This document shows, piece by piece, positions 15,074 through 22,622 of a stretch of 41,818 nucleotides of DNA. The position numbers and the translations under genes were made by a program. Under the pieces are notes generated by a model. It ran no database searches and was not told the DNA's origin. It saw only the letters and a list, made by a program, of their open reading frames with translations. Positions within the stretch are counted from its first letter, which is position 1. Each line of letters begins with the position of its first letter. Source of the stretch: Flavonifractor plautii ATCC 29863 (GTDB lineage: Bacteria; Bacillota; Clostridia; Oscillospirales; Oscillospiraceae); assembly GCF_000239295.1 (NCBI RefSeq), contig NZ_JH417853.1, forward strand, positions 5,765 through 47,582. The letters run 5' to 3'.

Positions 15074-15955
15074 ATGGCGGCGAGAAGGAACAGACGGGGA
15101 CGGCGGCGGAATCGGGGGCGCTTCAGCGCGCTCTATAAGCTGCTGTCCGTTCTGATCATCTTCGCCGCCATTTTGATGGGCTGTGTGGTATTCTTCCGGG
15201 TGAGCACCGTGGAGATCACGGGGGACTCCCCCTATACGGAGGAGGAGATCCGCCGGGTATCCGGCGTGGAGCAGGGGGACAACCTGTTTACCCTCAACAA
15301 ATACCAGATCAGCAGCCGTATTTACACCCAGCTCCCCTATATCGGTACCGTGAATTTTGAGCGGAAATACCCCGACACCTTTGTCATCCACGTGACGGCA
15401 AGCGTTCCGGTGGCGTGGATTGAGAGCGGCGGCAGCCGCTGGCTGATGGACACCGACTGCAAGCTGCTGGAGAGCGGCGGGGCGTCCCTGACGGAGGGCA
15501 AGGCACAGGTGCGGGGGCTGGAGGCAGTCAATCCCTCGGTGGGCAGCGTTCTGACCGTGCCGCCGGAGCAGCAGGACAAGCTGGACCAGCTCAAGGGCTT
15601 CCTGGCGGCCATACAGGCCCGGCAGATGACGGGCAGCCTCACCAGCTTCCTGGATCTCACCTCCAACAATGAAATCCGCTTCGGCTATGGGGCGAACCTG
15701 ACCGTTCTGTTCCCAATGAACGGAGATTTTACGCAGAAGACCTATTATCTACAGCAGACCCTCTGGACCATGGATGAGAAGGGAATCCCGCGAACCGGCA
15801 CGTTGGACTTGACCTACGACAACCAGGAGGGACATCTGCTGCCGAAGCGGTGGCTGCCGGAGGCATCCGCTGCGCCGGAGCTCAGCCCGCCGCCCGCGGC
15901 GGAGGCCGGAACACAAGGAGAGAACGATGCCAATGAGAAGACAGATGCAGAATAA
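15074..15955 (+). CDS. divIB: Cell division protein DivIB/FtsQ
   Basis: 293 residues: a very basic cytoplasmic start (ARRNRRGRRRNRGRF), one membrane helix (about 20-42), and a POTRA domain starting at VSTVEITGDSPYTEEEIRRVSG, followed by the FtsQ beta domain with PYIGTVNFERKYPDTFVIHV. The acidic, Pro/Ala-rich tail is typical of DivIB. It acts outside the membrane in the FtsQ/FtsL/DivIC complex. Its ATG follows CAGGAGAG. The last 29 bases overlap the next gene, indicating translational coupling. Confidence 0.88.
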   Translation: MAARRNRRGRRRNRGRFSALYKLLSVLIIFAAILMGCVVFFRVSTVEITGDSPYTEEEIRRVSGVEQGDNLFTLNKYQISSRIYTQLPYIGTVNFERKYPDTFVIHVTASVPVAWIESGGSRWLMDTDCKLLESGGASLTEGKAQVRGLEAVNPSVGSVLTVPPEQQDKLDQLKGFLAAIQARQMTGSLTSFLDLTSNNEIRFGYGANLTVLFPMNGDFTQKTYYLQQTLWTMDEKGIPRTGTLDLTYDNQEGHLLPKRWLPEASAAPELSPPPAAEAGTQGENDANEKTDAE

Positions 15956-16688
15956 GGGGGAGCTGGCCGTCATGGTGGTATGCGTGGTGGTGGGCTTCCT
16001 GCTGGCGGCCCAACTGCGCAGCGTCAAGCTGGCGGGAGCGGCTGACGCCACCAACGCTAGCCGCCTGGAAACCCTTCAGAACCTCTACAACGAGGTGGTG
16101 GATCAGAAGGACGGCCTGGCTGACCAGGTGAAGCAGCTCCAGGGTGAGCTGGAGCTCTACCGGGAGCAGGCCGCCTCCGGCGAGGCGGGCAGCCAGGCCC
16201 TCAAGGCCGAGCTGGAGCAACTGGAGATCACCGCCGGACTCACCGATGTGGAGGGCCCCGGCGTCACCATCATCCTGGAGGACTCCAGTCAGGCTAACGT
16301 TACCGGAAACGAGGCCGACTACCTCATCCACGACAACGACCTGCTCTCCGTCATCAATGAGCTGCGTTCCGCCGGGGCGGAGGCCATCTCCCTCAACGGA
16401 GAGCGTATTCTGGCCACCAGCGAGGTGCGCTGCACTGGCGCGGTGGTAACGGTGAACGGGCGGCGGTACGCCGCGCCCTACGTGGTCTTTGCCATCGGCG
16501 ATCCGGACACCCTCTACAGTGCGCTGACCATGCGCAACGGCGTGGTGGACGTGCTCAGCCAGTGGGGCATCACCGTGAAGGTCACTGCCAGCGACCAACT
16601 GCTCATTCCGAAATACAACGGCACCGTGGAGTACCAGTACGCCAGGCCCATCCCGGCGGATGAGGGCGGAGAGGAGGCGGTGGGCTGA
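15927..16688 (+). CDS. DUF881 family protein (YlxW-like)
   Basis: 253 residues with a membrane anchor (about 13-32), a coiled-coil region (about 43-95, ETLQNLYNEVVDQKDGLADQVK and following) and a DUF881 globular domain (DVEGPGVTIILEDS, HDNDLLSVINELRSAGAEAISLNGERI). Proteins of this family (Bacillus YlxW/YlxX) are encoded between divIB and ftsZ in many Bacillota; their biochemical role is not established. It starts within divIB with AAGGAG 8 bases before the ATG, and its stop overlaps the next start by one base (TGATG). Confidence 0.9.
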   Translation: MPMRRQMQNKGELAVMVVCVVVGFLLAAQLRSVKLAGAADATNASRLETLQNLYNEVVDQKDGLADQVKQLQGELELYREQAASGEAGSQALKAELEQLEITAGLTDVEGPGVTIILEDSSQANVTGNEADYLIHDNDLLSVINELRSAGAEAISLNGERILATSEVRCTGAVVTVNGRRYAAPYVVFAIGDPDTLYSALTMRNGVVDVLSQWGITVKVTASDQLLIPKYNGTVEYQYARPIPADEGGEEAVG

Positions 16689-17074
16689 TGCTGGAACTGA
16701 TTGGACTGGTGGCCGGCCTGCTCATCGGCGCCTTTTTCCCCTGGACCATCCCAGCCCAGTGGTCCCTCTATGTGGCCGCAGGGCTGCTGGCCGCCCTGGA
16801 CTCCGCTTTGGGCGGCTTCCGGGCCCGGGTTAAGGGGGAGTTCAAACTGGGGGTGTTCCTCTCCGGCACCATCGGAAACGCGGCTATCGCGGTGTTCCTC
16901 ACCTGGCTGGGCCAGAAGCTGGGACTGCCCCTCTACCTGGCCGCCGTGCTGGTGTTCGGCACCCGGATGTTCCAAAACTTTGCGGAAATCCGGCGGGAGC
17001 TATTGACCTCCAAGCAAAAGAGAGCTAAAATAAGTCAAGATATAGTTAGAGACGGGGAGGACGGCACAAAATAA
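16688..17074 (+). CDS. DUF1290 small basic membrane protein (Sbp-like)
   Basis: 128 residues with four hydrophobic segments in the first 100 and a charged C-terminal tail. [34 protein letters not shown] and [14 protein letters not shown] are characteristic of the DUF1290/Sbp family encoded before ftsA or ftsZ in Bacillota. Its function is unknown. The start overlaps the stop of the DUF881 gene, so the two are coupled. The gene is followed directly by ftsZ; ftsA, usual at this point, is missing. Confidence 0.9.
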   Translation: MLELIGLVAGLLIGAFFPWTIPAQWSLYVAAGLLAALDSALGGFRARVKGEFKLGVFLSGTIGNAAIAVFLTWLGQKLGLPLYLAAVLVFGTRMFQNFAEIRRELLTSKQKRAKISQDIVRDGEDGTK

Positions 17075-17135
17075 GTCCTTTTTCGGCCTTACCCGCGCAG
17101 TTACAACGAATTCGGTTCACATAGGAGGAGCAGTT

Positions 17136-18236
17136 ATGGCGTTTGGACTGGATACCGGTCCCGATAATGTCGTTACCATCAAGGTCATCGGCGTCGGCGG
17201 CGGCGGCAACAACGTAGTCAACCGGATGGTGAAATCCGGCACCAAGGGTGTGGATTTTATCGCGGTCAACACGGACAAGCAGGCGCTTGCCATTTCCAGC
17301 GCGACGTTTAAGATTCAGATCGGTGAGAAGCTCACCGGCGGGCAGGGCGCGGGCAGCGACCCCGAAGTGGGGCGCAAGTCCGCTGAGGAGAGCCGTTCCG
17401 CTGTGTCCAAGGCCCTGGAGGACGCGGACATGGTGTTCATCACCGCCGGTATGGGCGGCGGCACCGGTACCGGCGCGGCCCCCATCGTGGCCGACATCGC
17501 CAAGGAGATGGGCATCCTCACCGTTGGCGTGGTCACCAAGCCCTTTAACTTCGAGGGACGCCGCCGTATGATGCAGGCCGAGAAGGGCATCGAGGAACTC
17601 CGAACCCGGGTGGACTCCCTGGTGATCATCCCCAATGAGCGGCTGAAGTTTGCCACCGATCAGAAGATCACCTTTGCCAATGCCTTCGAGATCGCCGACG
17701 ACGTGCTCCGCCAGGCGGTGCAGTCTATCTCCGATCTGATCAAGAATACCGGCTTCATCAATCTGGACTTTGCAGACGTCACCGCCGTCATGCAGAACGC
17801 AGGCATGGCCCACATGGGCGTTGGCCGCGCCGGCGGCAAGAACAAGGCCGAGGATGCCGCCAAGATGGCCATCTCCAGCCCCCTGCTGGAGACCTCCATC
17901 AACGGCGCCAAGGGCGTGCTGGTCAACGTCACCGGCTCCATGGACATCGGTCTGGAGGAAGTGGAGATCGCGGCCAACCTGGTGCAGCAGGCCGCCCACC
18001 CCGACGCGCTTATTATCTTCGGCGCCGCTTTCGACGACACTCTGGAGGATGAGATCCGCGTCACCGTCATCGCCACCGGCTTTGAGGAGGTGGAGGGAGC
18101 TATGCCCAACAAGCCCTTCAGCGCCGCTGCGGAGAAGAAGGCCGAGGCCCAGCCTCAGGCTCCGGCGGCCCCCGCCGCCCCTGCGGAGGAGGATCCCTTC
18201 GAGGACATCTTCAAGATTTTTAACCGGGGCAAGTAA
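17136..18236 (+). CDS. ftsZ: Cell division GTPase FtsZ
   Basis: 366 residues. The tubulin-type GTP-binding loop [10 protein letters not shown] (about 107-116), the N-terminal [13 protein letters not shown] and NLDFADV (T7 loop region) are all present. FtsZ polymerises into the division ring. The variable linker is short (about 25 residues, Ala/Pro-rich) and the C-terminal peptide reads [11 protein letters not shown], unlike the more usual DIPTFLRNR type. A GGAGGAG site is 6 bases from the ATG. A terminator follows at 18248, so ftsZ ends the dcw transcript. Confidence 0.97.
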   Translation: MAFGLDTGPDNVVTIKVIGVGGGGNNVVNRMVKSGTKGVDFIAVNTDKQALAISSATFKIQIGEKLTGGQGAGSDPEVGRKSAEESRSAVSKALEDADMVFITAGMGGGTGTGAAPIVADIAKEMGILTVGVVTKPFNFEGRRRMMQAEKGIEELRTRVDSLVIIPNERLKFATDQKITFANAFEIADDVLRQAVQSISDLIKNTGFINLDFADVTAVMQNAGMAHMGVGRAGGKNKAEDAAKMAISSPLLETSINGAKGVLVNVTGSMDIGLEEVEIAANLVQQAAHPDALIIFGAAFDDTLEDEIRVTVIATGFEEVEGAMPNKPFSAAAEKKAEAQPQAPAAPAAPAEEDPFEDIFKIFNRGK

Positions 18237-18247
18237 ACATTTATTAC

Positions 18248-18283
18248 AAAAGCGGCCCGGGCCATGTGGCCCAGGCCGCTTTT
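18248..18283 (+). terminator. Intrinsic terminator of the dcw operon
   Basis: AAAAGCGGCC (18248-18257) pairs with GGCCGCTTTT (18274-18283), and GGGCCA/TGGCCC extends the stem after one mismatch. The TTTT run closes the stem and further T follow. It lies 11 bases after the ftsZ stop. Confidence 0.85.
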
Positions 18284-18345
18284 CCCCCTTTTCAAGGGGA
18301 GAAAGCTGTGATACCATAGAGCTGAATACCGAAAGGAGGATTCCC

Positions 18346-18696
18346 ATGCTGTTTGTCTGTTACCCCAAGTGCACCACCTGCCAGAAGGCCAAGGCGTGGC
18401 TGGAGGCCAGGGGCCTGCCCGCTGAGGTGCGGGACATCAAGACCCAGAACCCCACCGAGGCGGAGCTGCGCCGCTGGCACGCCCTCAGCGGCCTGCCCCT
18501 CAAGCGTTTTTTCAACACCAGCGGCCTGCAGTACAAGGCCCTGGCCCTGAAGGACAAGCTGCCCGGCATGAGCGAGGATGAGCAGTTCGCCCTGCTGGCC
18601 ACCGACGGTATGCTGGTCAAACGCCCCATTCTGGTAGGGGAGGACTTCGTGCTGGTGGGCTTCCGAGAGGCCGAGTGGGCGGCCCGGCTGGGCTGA
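18346..18696 (+). CDS. ArsC/Spx-family thioredoxin-fold protein
   Basis: 116 residues. The N-terminal FVCYPKCTTCQKAKAWLEARG contains Cys9-x-x-Cys12, and LKRFFNTSGLQYKAL plus LVKRPILVGEDFVLVGFREAEW are hallmarks of the ArsC/Spx/YffB family. Members are either arsenate or glutathione-type reductases or RNA-polymerase-binding stress regulators; the CxxC pair fits either the Spx-like or the YffB-like group. No ars genes are nearby, so a true arsenate reductase is less likely. AAAGGAGGA precedes the ATG by 5 bases. The frame is open far upstream through ftsZ, but that part is a shadow. Confidence 0.8.
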   Translation: MLFVCYPKCTTCQKAKAWLEARGLPAEVRDIKTQNPTEAELRRWHALSGLPLKRFFNTSGLQYKALALKDKLPGMSEDEQFALLATDGMLVKRPILVGEDFVLVGFREAEWAARLG

Positions 18697-18700
18697 GACC

Positions 18701-19636
18701 CTAGGCGGGCAGGCGGCGCTCCAGCCAGGAGAGCACGTCCCGGTACACCTCGTCCCGGTTGGCCTCGTTGAGCATCTCGTGCCGCCCCTCCGGGTAGAGC
18801 CGGACGGTGAGATCCTTTACCCCGGCATCCCGAAACCAGCCGGCCACCTTTTTGACCCCCGCGCCGTTGGCCCCCACCGGGTCCCGGTCCCCGGCGAAGA
18901 AGTACACCGGCGTGTCCGGGTCCATGCGGGCCAGATTGGCTGGCTTGGCCAGGAGCTGGAGGCCCACCATCATGTCGTGGTACATGCCCACGGTGGGAAG
19001 GAAGCGGCACAGGGGATCGGCCCGGTAGGCGTCCACCACCACCGTGTCCCGGGAGATCCAGTCCGCCGAGGTGCGGACGGGCTTAAACTGGCCGTTGTAC
19101 CGCCCCACAGAGAGGGCGTCCAGCAGGGCGCTGTGGGCCCTGGGCCCCTTGAGGCGGATGAGCAGGGCGGACAGCGCCCGCCCCGCGGCTACAGTGGCAG
19201 GGGGCTCCTGCCCGGTGCCGGAGAGGATGGCCCCGTCCACCGTGCCCGGCCAGAACATAAGGTAGCCCCGCACCACAAAGGAGCCCATGGAGTGGCCCAG
19301 CAGGAAGCAGGGCAGACCGGGGTACTCCGCCCCAACCCGCTCCCGCAGGGCGCGGACGTCCTTCACCACGTGCTTCCAGCCGTCCCGGTCGGCGAACCAG
19401 CCGAACTCCAAGGGGTTCCGCGCCGTGCGGCCGTGGCCCAGGTGGTCGTGGCCCACGACGGCGAAGCCGTGCTCCGCCAGGAAGCGGGCGAAGGAGTCAT
19501 ACCGGCCGATGTGTTCCGAGATGCCGTGGACCAGCTGCACCACCCCCCGGGGCGGCCCCTCCGGCCGCCACCAGGCGGCGGCAACTGTGTGGACCCCATC
19601 GCTGGAGGGAAAGGTAAATTCTTGTTTGATCACCAT
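18701..19636 (-). CDS. Alpha/beta hydrolase (monoacylglycerol lipase-like)
   Basis: About 311 residues. The oxyanion region QLVHGISEHIGRYD, the nucleophile elbow GHSMGS (Ser117), the acid FFAGDRDPVG and the His in YPEGRHEMLNE form the complete serine-hydrolase triad of the lysophospholipase/monoacylglycerol lipase group (Hydrolase_4). The substrate is probably a lipid ester. An in-frame ATG at 19672 has no ribosome site; the ATG at 19636 has AAAAGGAG 10 bases upstream. It is divergent from pepT and convergent with the ArsC/Spx gene, 4 bases apart, and has a good promoter at 19677-19705. Confidence 0.87.
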   Translation of the reverse strand: MVIKQEFTFPSSDGVHTVAAAWWRPEGPPRGVVQLVHGISEHIGRYDSFARFLAEHGFAVVGHDHLGHGRTARNPLEFGWFADRDGWKHVVKDVRALRERVGAEYPGLPCFLLGHSMGSFVVRGYLMFWPGTVDGAILSGTGQEPPATVAAGRALSALLIRLKGPRAHSALLDALSVGRYNGQFKPVRTSADWISRDTVVVDAYRADPLCRFLPTVGMYHDMMVGLQLLAKPANLARMDPDTPVYFFAGDRDPVGANGAGVKKVAGWFRDAGVKDLTVRLYPEGRHEMLNEANRDEVYRDVLSWLERRLPA

Positions 19637-19676
19637 GGAAACCCGGCTCCTTTTGTGATAGAATAGCAACAATATC

Positions 19677-19705
19677 AGTCTAGCCTAAGGCCCGGCGCCC
19701 GTCAA
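19677..19705 (-). promoter_or_regulatory. Promoter of the alpha/beta hydrolase gene
   Basis: On the minus strand TTGACG, 17 bases, TAGACT (plus-strand CGTCAA at 19700-19705 and AGTCTA at 19677-19682). This has five of six -35 bases and an acceptable -10, and is placed 41 bases before the start codon. Confidence 0.6.
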
Positions 19706-19722
19706 TAGAAAGGAAGAGCATT

Positions 19723-20937
19723 ATGACCGCCATTGACCGCTTTTTGCGCTACGTGACATATGATACCCAGTCCGACGAGCACAGCGACGCCATCCCCTCC
19801 ACCGCCAAGCAGAAGGTGCTGGGCGCAGCCCTGGCCGAGGAGCTGGCCCAGATGGGGCTGCACAACGCCCACATGGACGAGTACGGCTATGTGTACGCCT
19901 GGCTGCCCGCCACCGCCGGGTGCGAGGGAATCCCGTGCGTGGGCCTTATCGCCCACATGGACACCTCCCCAGACGCGCCGGGGGCGGGGGTGAAGCCCCG
20001 CGTTGTCCGCTACGAGGGGGGCGACCTGGTGCTCAACGAGGAGAAGGGCATCGTCATGAGGGCCGCCGAGTTTGAGAGCCTGGCCAAATACAAGGGTCAG
20101 GAGCTGATCGTCACCGACGGCACCACCCTGCTGGGGGCGGACGACAAGGCGGGTGTGGCGGAGATTATGTCCGCCGTGGAGTACTTGCTCCAGCACCCGG
20201 AGCTCCCCCACGGCCGCATTGCCGTGGGCTTCACCCCGGATGAGGAGGTTGGGCAGGGTGCCGACCATTTCGACGTGGAGGGCTTCGGCGCGGCGGTGGC
20301 CTACACTGTGGATGGCGGCGAGCTGGGCGAGCTGGAGTACGAGAACTTCAACGCGGCCAACGCGGGCGTGTACTTCCACGGGGTGAACATCCACCCAGGC
20401 TCGGCCAAGAACAAGATGAAGAACGCAATCCTGATCGCTTTGGAGTTCGCGGGGATGCTGCCCCCGGCGGAGACCCCCGCCCACACCGAGGGGTATGAGG
20501 GTTTCTACCACCTCCACGACATGAAGGGCAGCGAGACGGAGGCGGAGCTGCACTACATCCTCCGCGACCATGACCGGGCCAGGTTCGAGGCCCGCAAGGA
20601 GTACCTGGGCCGGGCGGCGGACTACCTCAACGCCAAGTACGGCGCAGGCACGGTGGAGCTCGTCCTCAGGGACTCCTACTACAACATGCGGGAGCAGATT
20701 GAACCCCACATGTACCTGATCCTCCGGGCGCGGGCCGCCATGGAGGCCGCCGGGGTAACGCCGGTGGAGGTGCCCATCCGGGGCGGCACCGACGGGGCGC
20801 GGCTGAGCTACATGGGCCTGCCCTGCCCCAACCTGTGCACCGGCGGGGTGAACTTCCACGGGGTGCATGAGTATATCCCGGCCCAGGCCCTCACCAAAAT
20901 GACCGAGGTGCTGGTCAATTTGCTGACGCGGCAGTAA
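19723..20937 (+). CDS. pepT: Tripeptide aminopeptidase PepT (M20 family)
   Basis: 404 residues, the usual PepT length. The zinc ligands are visible in GLIAHMDTSPD (His78, Asp80), LLGADDKAGVAEIM, TPDEEVGQGADHFD and the C-terminal FHGVHEYIP (His). IRGGTDGARLSYMGLPCPNL is strongly PepT-like. It releases the N-terminal residue of tripeptides in the cytoplasm and recycles peptides for growth. AAAGGAAGAG lies close before the ATG. The stop codon forms the edge of a 23-bp bidirectional terminator shared with the lysE-like gene. Confidence 0.94.
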   Translation: MTAIDRFLRYVTYDTQSDEHSDAIPSTAKQKVLGAALAEELAQMGLHNAHMDEYGYVYAWLPATAGCEGIPCVGLIAHMDTSPDAPGAGVKPRVVRYEGGDLVLNEEKGIVMRAAEFESLAKYKGQELIVTDGTTLLGADDKAGVAEIMSAVEYLLQHPELPHGRIAVGFTPDEEVGQGADHFDVEGFGAAVAYTVDGGELGELEYENFNAANAGVYFHGVNIHPGSAKNKMKNAILIALEFAGMLPPAETPAHTEGYEGFYHLHDMKGSETEAELHYILRDHDRARFEARKEYLGRAADYLNAKYGAGTVELVLRDSYYNMREQIEPHMYLILRARAAMEAAGVTPVEVPIRGGTDGARLSYMGLPCPNLCTGGVNFHGVHEYIPAQALTKMTEVLVNLLTRQ

Positions 20938-20985
20938 ATCTACCAAAAGGCGCCCCCTCTCAGAGGGGGCGCCTTTTGGTAGATT
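20937..20985. terminator. 23-bp perfect bidirectional terminator between pepT and lysE
   Basis: Arms 20937-20959 and 20963-20985 are perfect reverse complements around a TCA loop. The GC core GGCGCCCCCTC is flanked on both strands by a TTTT run, so it can stop transcription from pepT (+) and from the exporter gene (-). Its ends fall inside the stop codons of the two convergent genes. Confidence 0.9.
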
Positions 20986-21595
20986 ACAGCAGGGTCTGGA
21001 AGAACTGGAGGAGTAGCTTGGCTCCGTAGAAGATGATGATCAGTCCGCAGACGATGTTGATGACCCGCAGGATCTTGTCGTTGAACTTGGCGGAGAAGAA
21101 GGAGATCAGGATGGTGATGCCCAGAAACCACAGGCAGGAGGCGGAGGCGGAGCCCAGCATGAGCTGGGAGGCCACCGCGCCCGGGTTGCCGGCCCGGAAG
21201 CTGCCGAACAGCATAGTGCCGTCAATCAGGGCCTGGGGATTGATCCAGGTGACCACAAAGGCCTTGGCGGCCAGCTTGGGCAGGGGGATGCTCACGTCCA
21301 CGTCCCGGTCCAGGGTGGGCTTATCCCGCAGCAGGCCGATGCCGATCCACACCACGATGCAGCCGCCCACGATCAGAATCAGGCGCTGCAGCCAGTCGAA
21401 GCGCTCCACCAGCGCGCCGATGCCGAAGAAGCAGGCCAGCGCCAGGCTGATGTCGAAGGCGATCACGATCAGGGCGGTGAGCAGGGCCCGCCGCCGGGGC
21501 TGGGTCAGGGCGGAGTTGATGACGAACAGGTTCTGCATCCCGATGGGGGCGACATAGGCCAGACCGATGGTCAGGCCCTGGAGATAGGTCGGCAT
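20984..21595 (-). CDS. LysE/ArgO-family amino-acid exporter
   Basis: 203 residues with five to six membrane segments. The N-terminal GLAYVAPIGMQNLFVINSALTQ and the mid-protein VVTWINPQALIDGTML with a conserved NPQA are typical of LysE-type exporters of basic or other amino acids. AGGAGGAAG lies 5 bases before the ATG. The gene is divergent from an HxlR regulator and shares a spacer with two copies of a TACCTGGTA palindrome, one just downstream of its -10 box, so control by the HxlR protein is likely. Confidence 0.88.
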   Translation of the reverse strand: MPTYLQGLTIGLAYVAPIGMQNLFVINSALTQPRRRALLTALIVIAFDISLALACFFGIGALVERFDWLQRLILIVGGCIVVWIGIGLLRDKPTLDRDVDVSIPLPKLAAKAFVVTWINPQALIDGTMLFGSFRAGNPGAVASQLMLGSASASCLWFLGITILISFFSAKFNDKILRVINIVCGLIIIFYGAKLLLQFFQTLL

Positions 21596-21633
21596 GGGGG
21601 CTTCCTCCTAAAAAAGACTTTCCTTTTTTTTCT

Positions 21634-21700
21634 TTACCTGGTATTATATTAGCACCTATGGCCCGCTGTGGCAAGAGCGCAGAATTTCCGTACCAGGTAA
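21634..21700. promoter_or_regulatory. Divergent lysE/hxlR control region with two operators
   Basis: TTACCTGGTA (21634-21643) and its reverse complement TACCAGGTAA (21691-21700) each contain the perfect odd palindrome TACC-N-GGTA. The minus-strand promoter TTGCCA, 17 bases, TAATAT (plus-strand coordinates about 21645-21673) drives the exporter, and the first operator lies at its start site. The second abuts the ribosome site of the HxlR gene. This layout fits repression of both genes by the HxlR protein, with release by an unknown signal. Confidence 0.6.
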
Positions 21701-21715
21701 GGAGGAACTGACCTT

Positions 21716-22042
21716 ATGCCCATGGAACACGAAAACTGCCCCTGCATGGAGACCTGCCCGCTGAACCGGGCCATGGCCCTCATCGGCGGCAAGTGGAAGA
21801 TGCAGATTCTCTGCTCCCTCTACAACAACGGCCCCACCCGGTACAACCAGCTGAAAAAGACCCTGGACGGGGTATCCAACACGGTGCTGGCCAACGCCCT
21901 GCGGGAGCTGGAGGGGGACGGACTGGTTCACCGGCGGGAGTACCTGGAGGTCCCTGTCCGGGTGGAGTACGCCATCACCGAGCCGTGCCGCCAGCTCATC
22001 CCCATTTTGGACGCGCTGGGCGATTGGAGCATGGCCCTCTAG
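21716..22042 (+). CDS. HxlR-family winged-helix transcriptional regulator
   Basis: 108 residues. The N-terminal CPLNRAMALIGGKWKMQILCSL and the winged helix NNGPTRYNQLKKTLDGVSNTVLANALRELEGDGLVHRREY are the standard HxlR/MarR-like fold. Cysteines near the N-terminus (Cys at 8, 10 and 14, in CPCMETC) could sense redox or electrophiles, as in YodB/HypR, but this is inference. GGAGG lies 10 bases upstream of the ATG. It is divergent from the LysE-family exporter. Confidence 0.9.
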   Translation: MPMEHENCPCMETCPLNRAMALIGGKWKMQILCSLYNNGPTRYNQLKKTLDGVSNTVLANALRELEGDGLVHRREYLEVPVRVEYAITEPCRQLIPILDALGDWSMAL

Positions 22043-22046
22043 GCGC

Positions 22047-22074
22047 AAAAAGGCCGCAGGCGGAGCCTGCGGCC
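22047..22074 (-). terminator. Terminator of the tandem small-protein genes
   Basis: GGCCGCAGGC (22052-22061) and GCCTGCGGCC (22065-22074) pair around a 3-base loop. Read on the minus strand the stem is followed by TTTTT (plus AAAAA 22047-22051), 13 bases past the second small gene. It may also slow transcription from the convergent HxlR gene. Confidence 0.8.
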
Positions 22075-22086
22075 AGACAGATAGGG

Positions 22087-22272
22087 TCAGTGGGTGAGGC
22101 GGAACCAGAGCCGGTTCCAGAAGGTGTCCTTCACATAGCCCTTGGAGACGCGGAAGTTCCACTCCGCGTCGCGGGCCCGTTTGCGGCAATCCTGCTCGTC
22201 CCCGTCGGGGCGGTCGTAGTGGGGGAGCGTCGAGCTGAGCCGCCCCTCGAGATTGTCGAAGAAGAAATCCAT
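22087..22272 (-). CDS. Small protein of unknown function, copy 2 of a tandem pair (EWNFRVSKGYVKDTFWN family)
   Basis: 61 residues, highly charged, with no signal peptide or clear membrane helix. Its C-terminal half, from CRKRARDAEWNF to WFRLTH, closely matches the neighbour at 22294-22491; both share AEWNFRVSKGYVKDTFWN, and the N-termini diverge (here MDFFFDNLEGRLSSTLPHYD). The start has GGAAAGGAGCC 4 bases upstream. The conserved aromatic/basic C-terminus (FWNRLWFRLTH) suggests an amphipathic helix or an interaction surface, but I do not recognise the family and assign no function. It probably forms a two-gene operon with the upstream copy. Confidence 0.75.
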   Translation of the reverse strand: MDFFFDNLEGRLSSTLPHYDRPDGDEQDCRKRARDAEWNFRVSKGYVKDTFWNRLWFRLTH

Positions 22273-22293
22273 AAAAGGCTCCTTTCCGGCGGA

Positions 22294-22491
22294 TCAGTCC
22301 CGGTCGGTGAGACGGAAACGGAGATGGTTCCAGAAGGTGTCCTTCACGTAGCCCTTGGAGACGCGGAAGTTCCATTCGGCCTCCCGGGCTTTGCGGCGGC
22401 AGGCGCGCTCGTCCAGGGTCATATCGTGGGGAGGCGGGAGCTCCGCGTTGAGCTTGGCCTGTAGATAAGAGGCGGGAAACGAGAGGTTCAT
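22294..22491 (-). CDS. Small protein of unknown function, copy 1 of a tandem pair
   Basis: 65 residues starting MNLSFPASYLQAKLNAELPP, then ERACRRKAREAEWNFRVSKG and a C-terminus ending HLRFRLTDRD. The frame is open further upstream, but AAAGGAG lies 7 bases before the ATG at 22491, and the promoter overlaps the longer frame. Over 108 bases (22307-22414 versus 22094-22201) the two genes align without gaps, with about 20 differences; about 50 of those bases differ at only one place. A near-consensus promoter lies at 22532-22560. Function unknown. Confidence 0.75.
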   Translation of the reverse strand: MNLSFPASYLQAKLNAELPPPHDMTLDERACRRKAREAEWNFRVSKGYVKDTFWNHLRFRLTDRD

Positions 22492-22531
22492 GAGAAACTC
22501 CTTTCCAGACAGAGGCCCTTTTACCGTCTCC

Positions 22532-22560
22532 AATCTATCATACGCCCCGGGGAAAGTCAA
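22532..22560 (-). promoter_or_regulatory. Promoter of the tandem small-protein genes
   Basis: Minus-strand TTGACT, 17 bases, TAGATT (plus-strand AGTCAA at 22555-22560 and AATCTA at 22532-22537), 41 bases before the first start codon. The element is very like the hydrolase promoter at 19677. A CCCCGGGG palindrome lies in the spacer. Confidence 0.6.
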
Positions 22561-22622
22561 GGAGCCGGATCCAGGCAGAAATGCGGAAAAACGCCGGGTT
22601 TCGGCGGTTAGGAGAAGATCGT

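Noticed and set aside
17770-18696. 308-residue plus-strand frame reading from ftsZ into the ArsC/Spx gene
   Set aside because: The first part is an out-of-frame shadow of ftsZ; the ribosome site and ATG at 18346 define the real gene.
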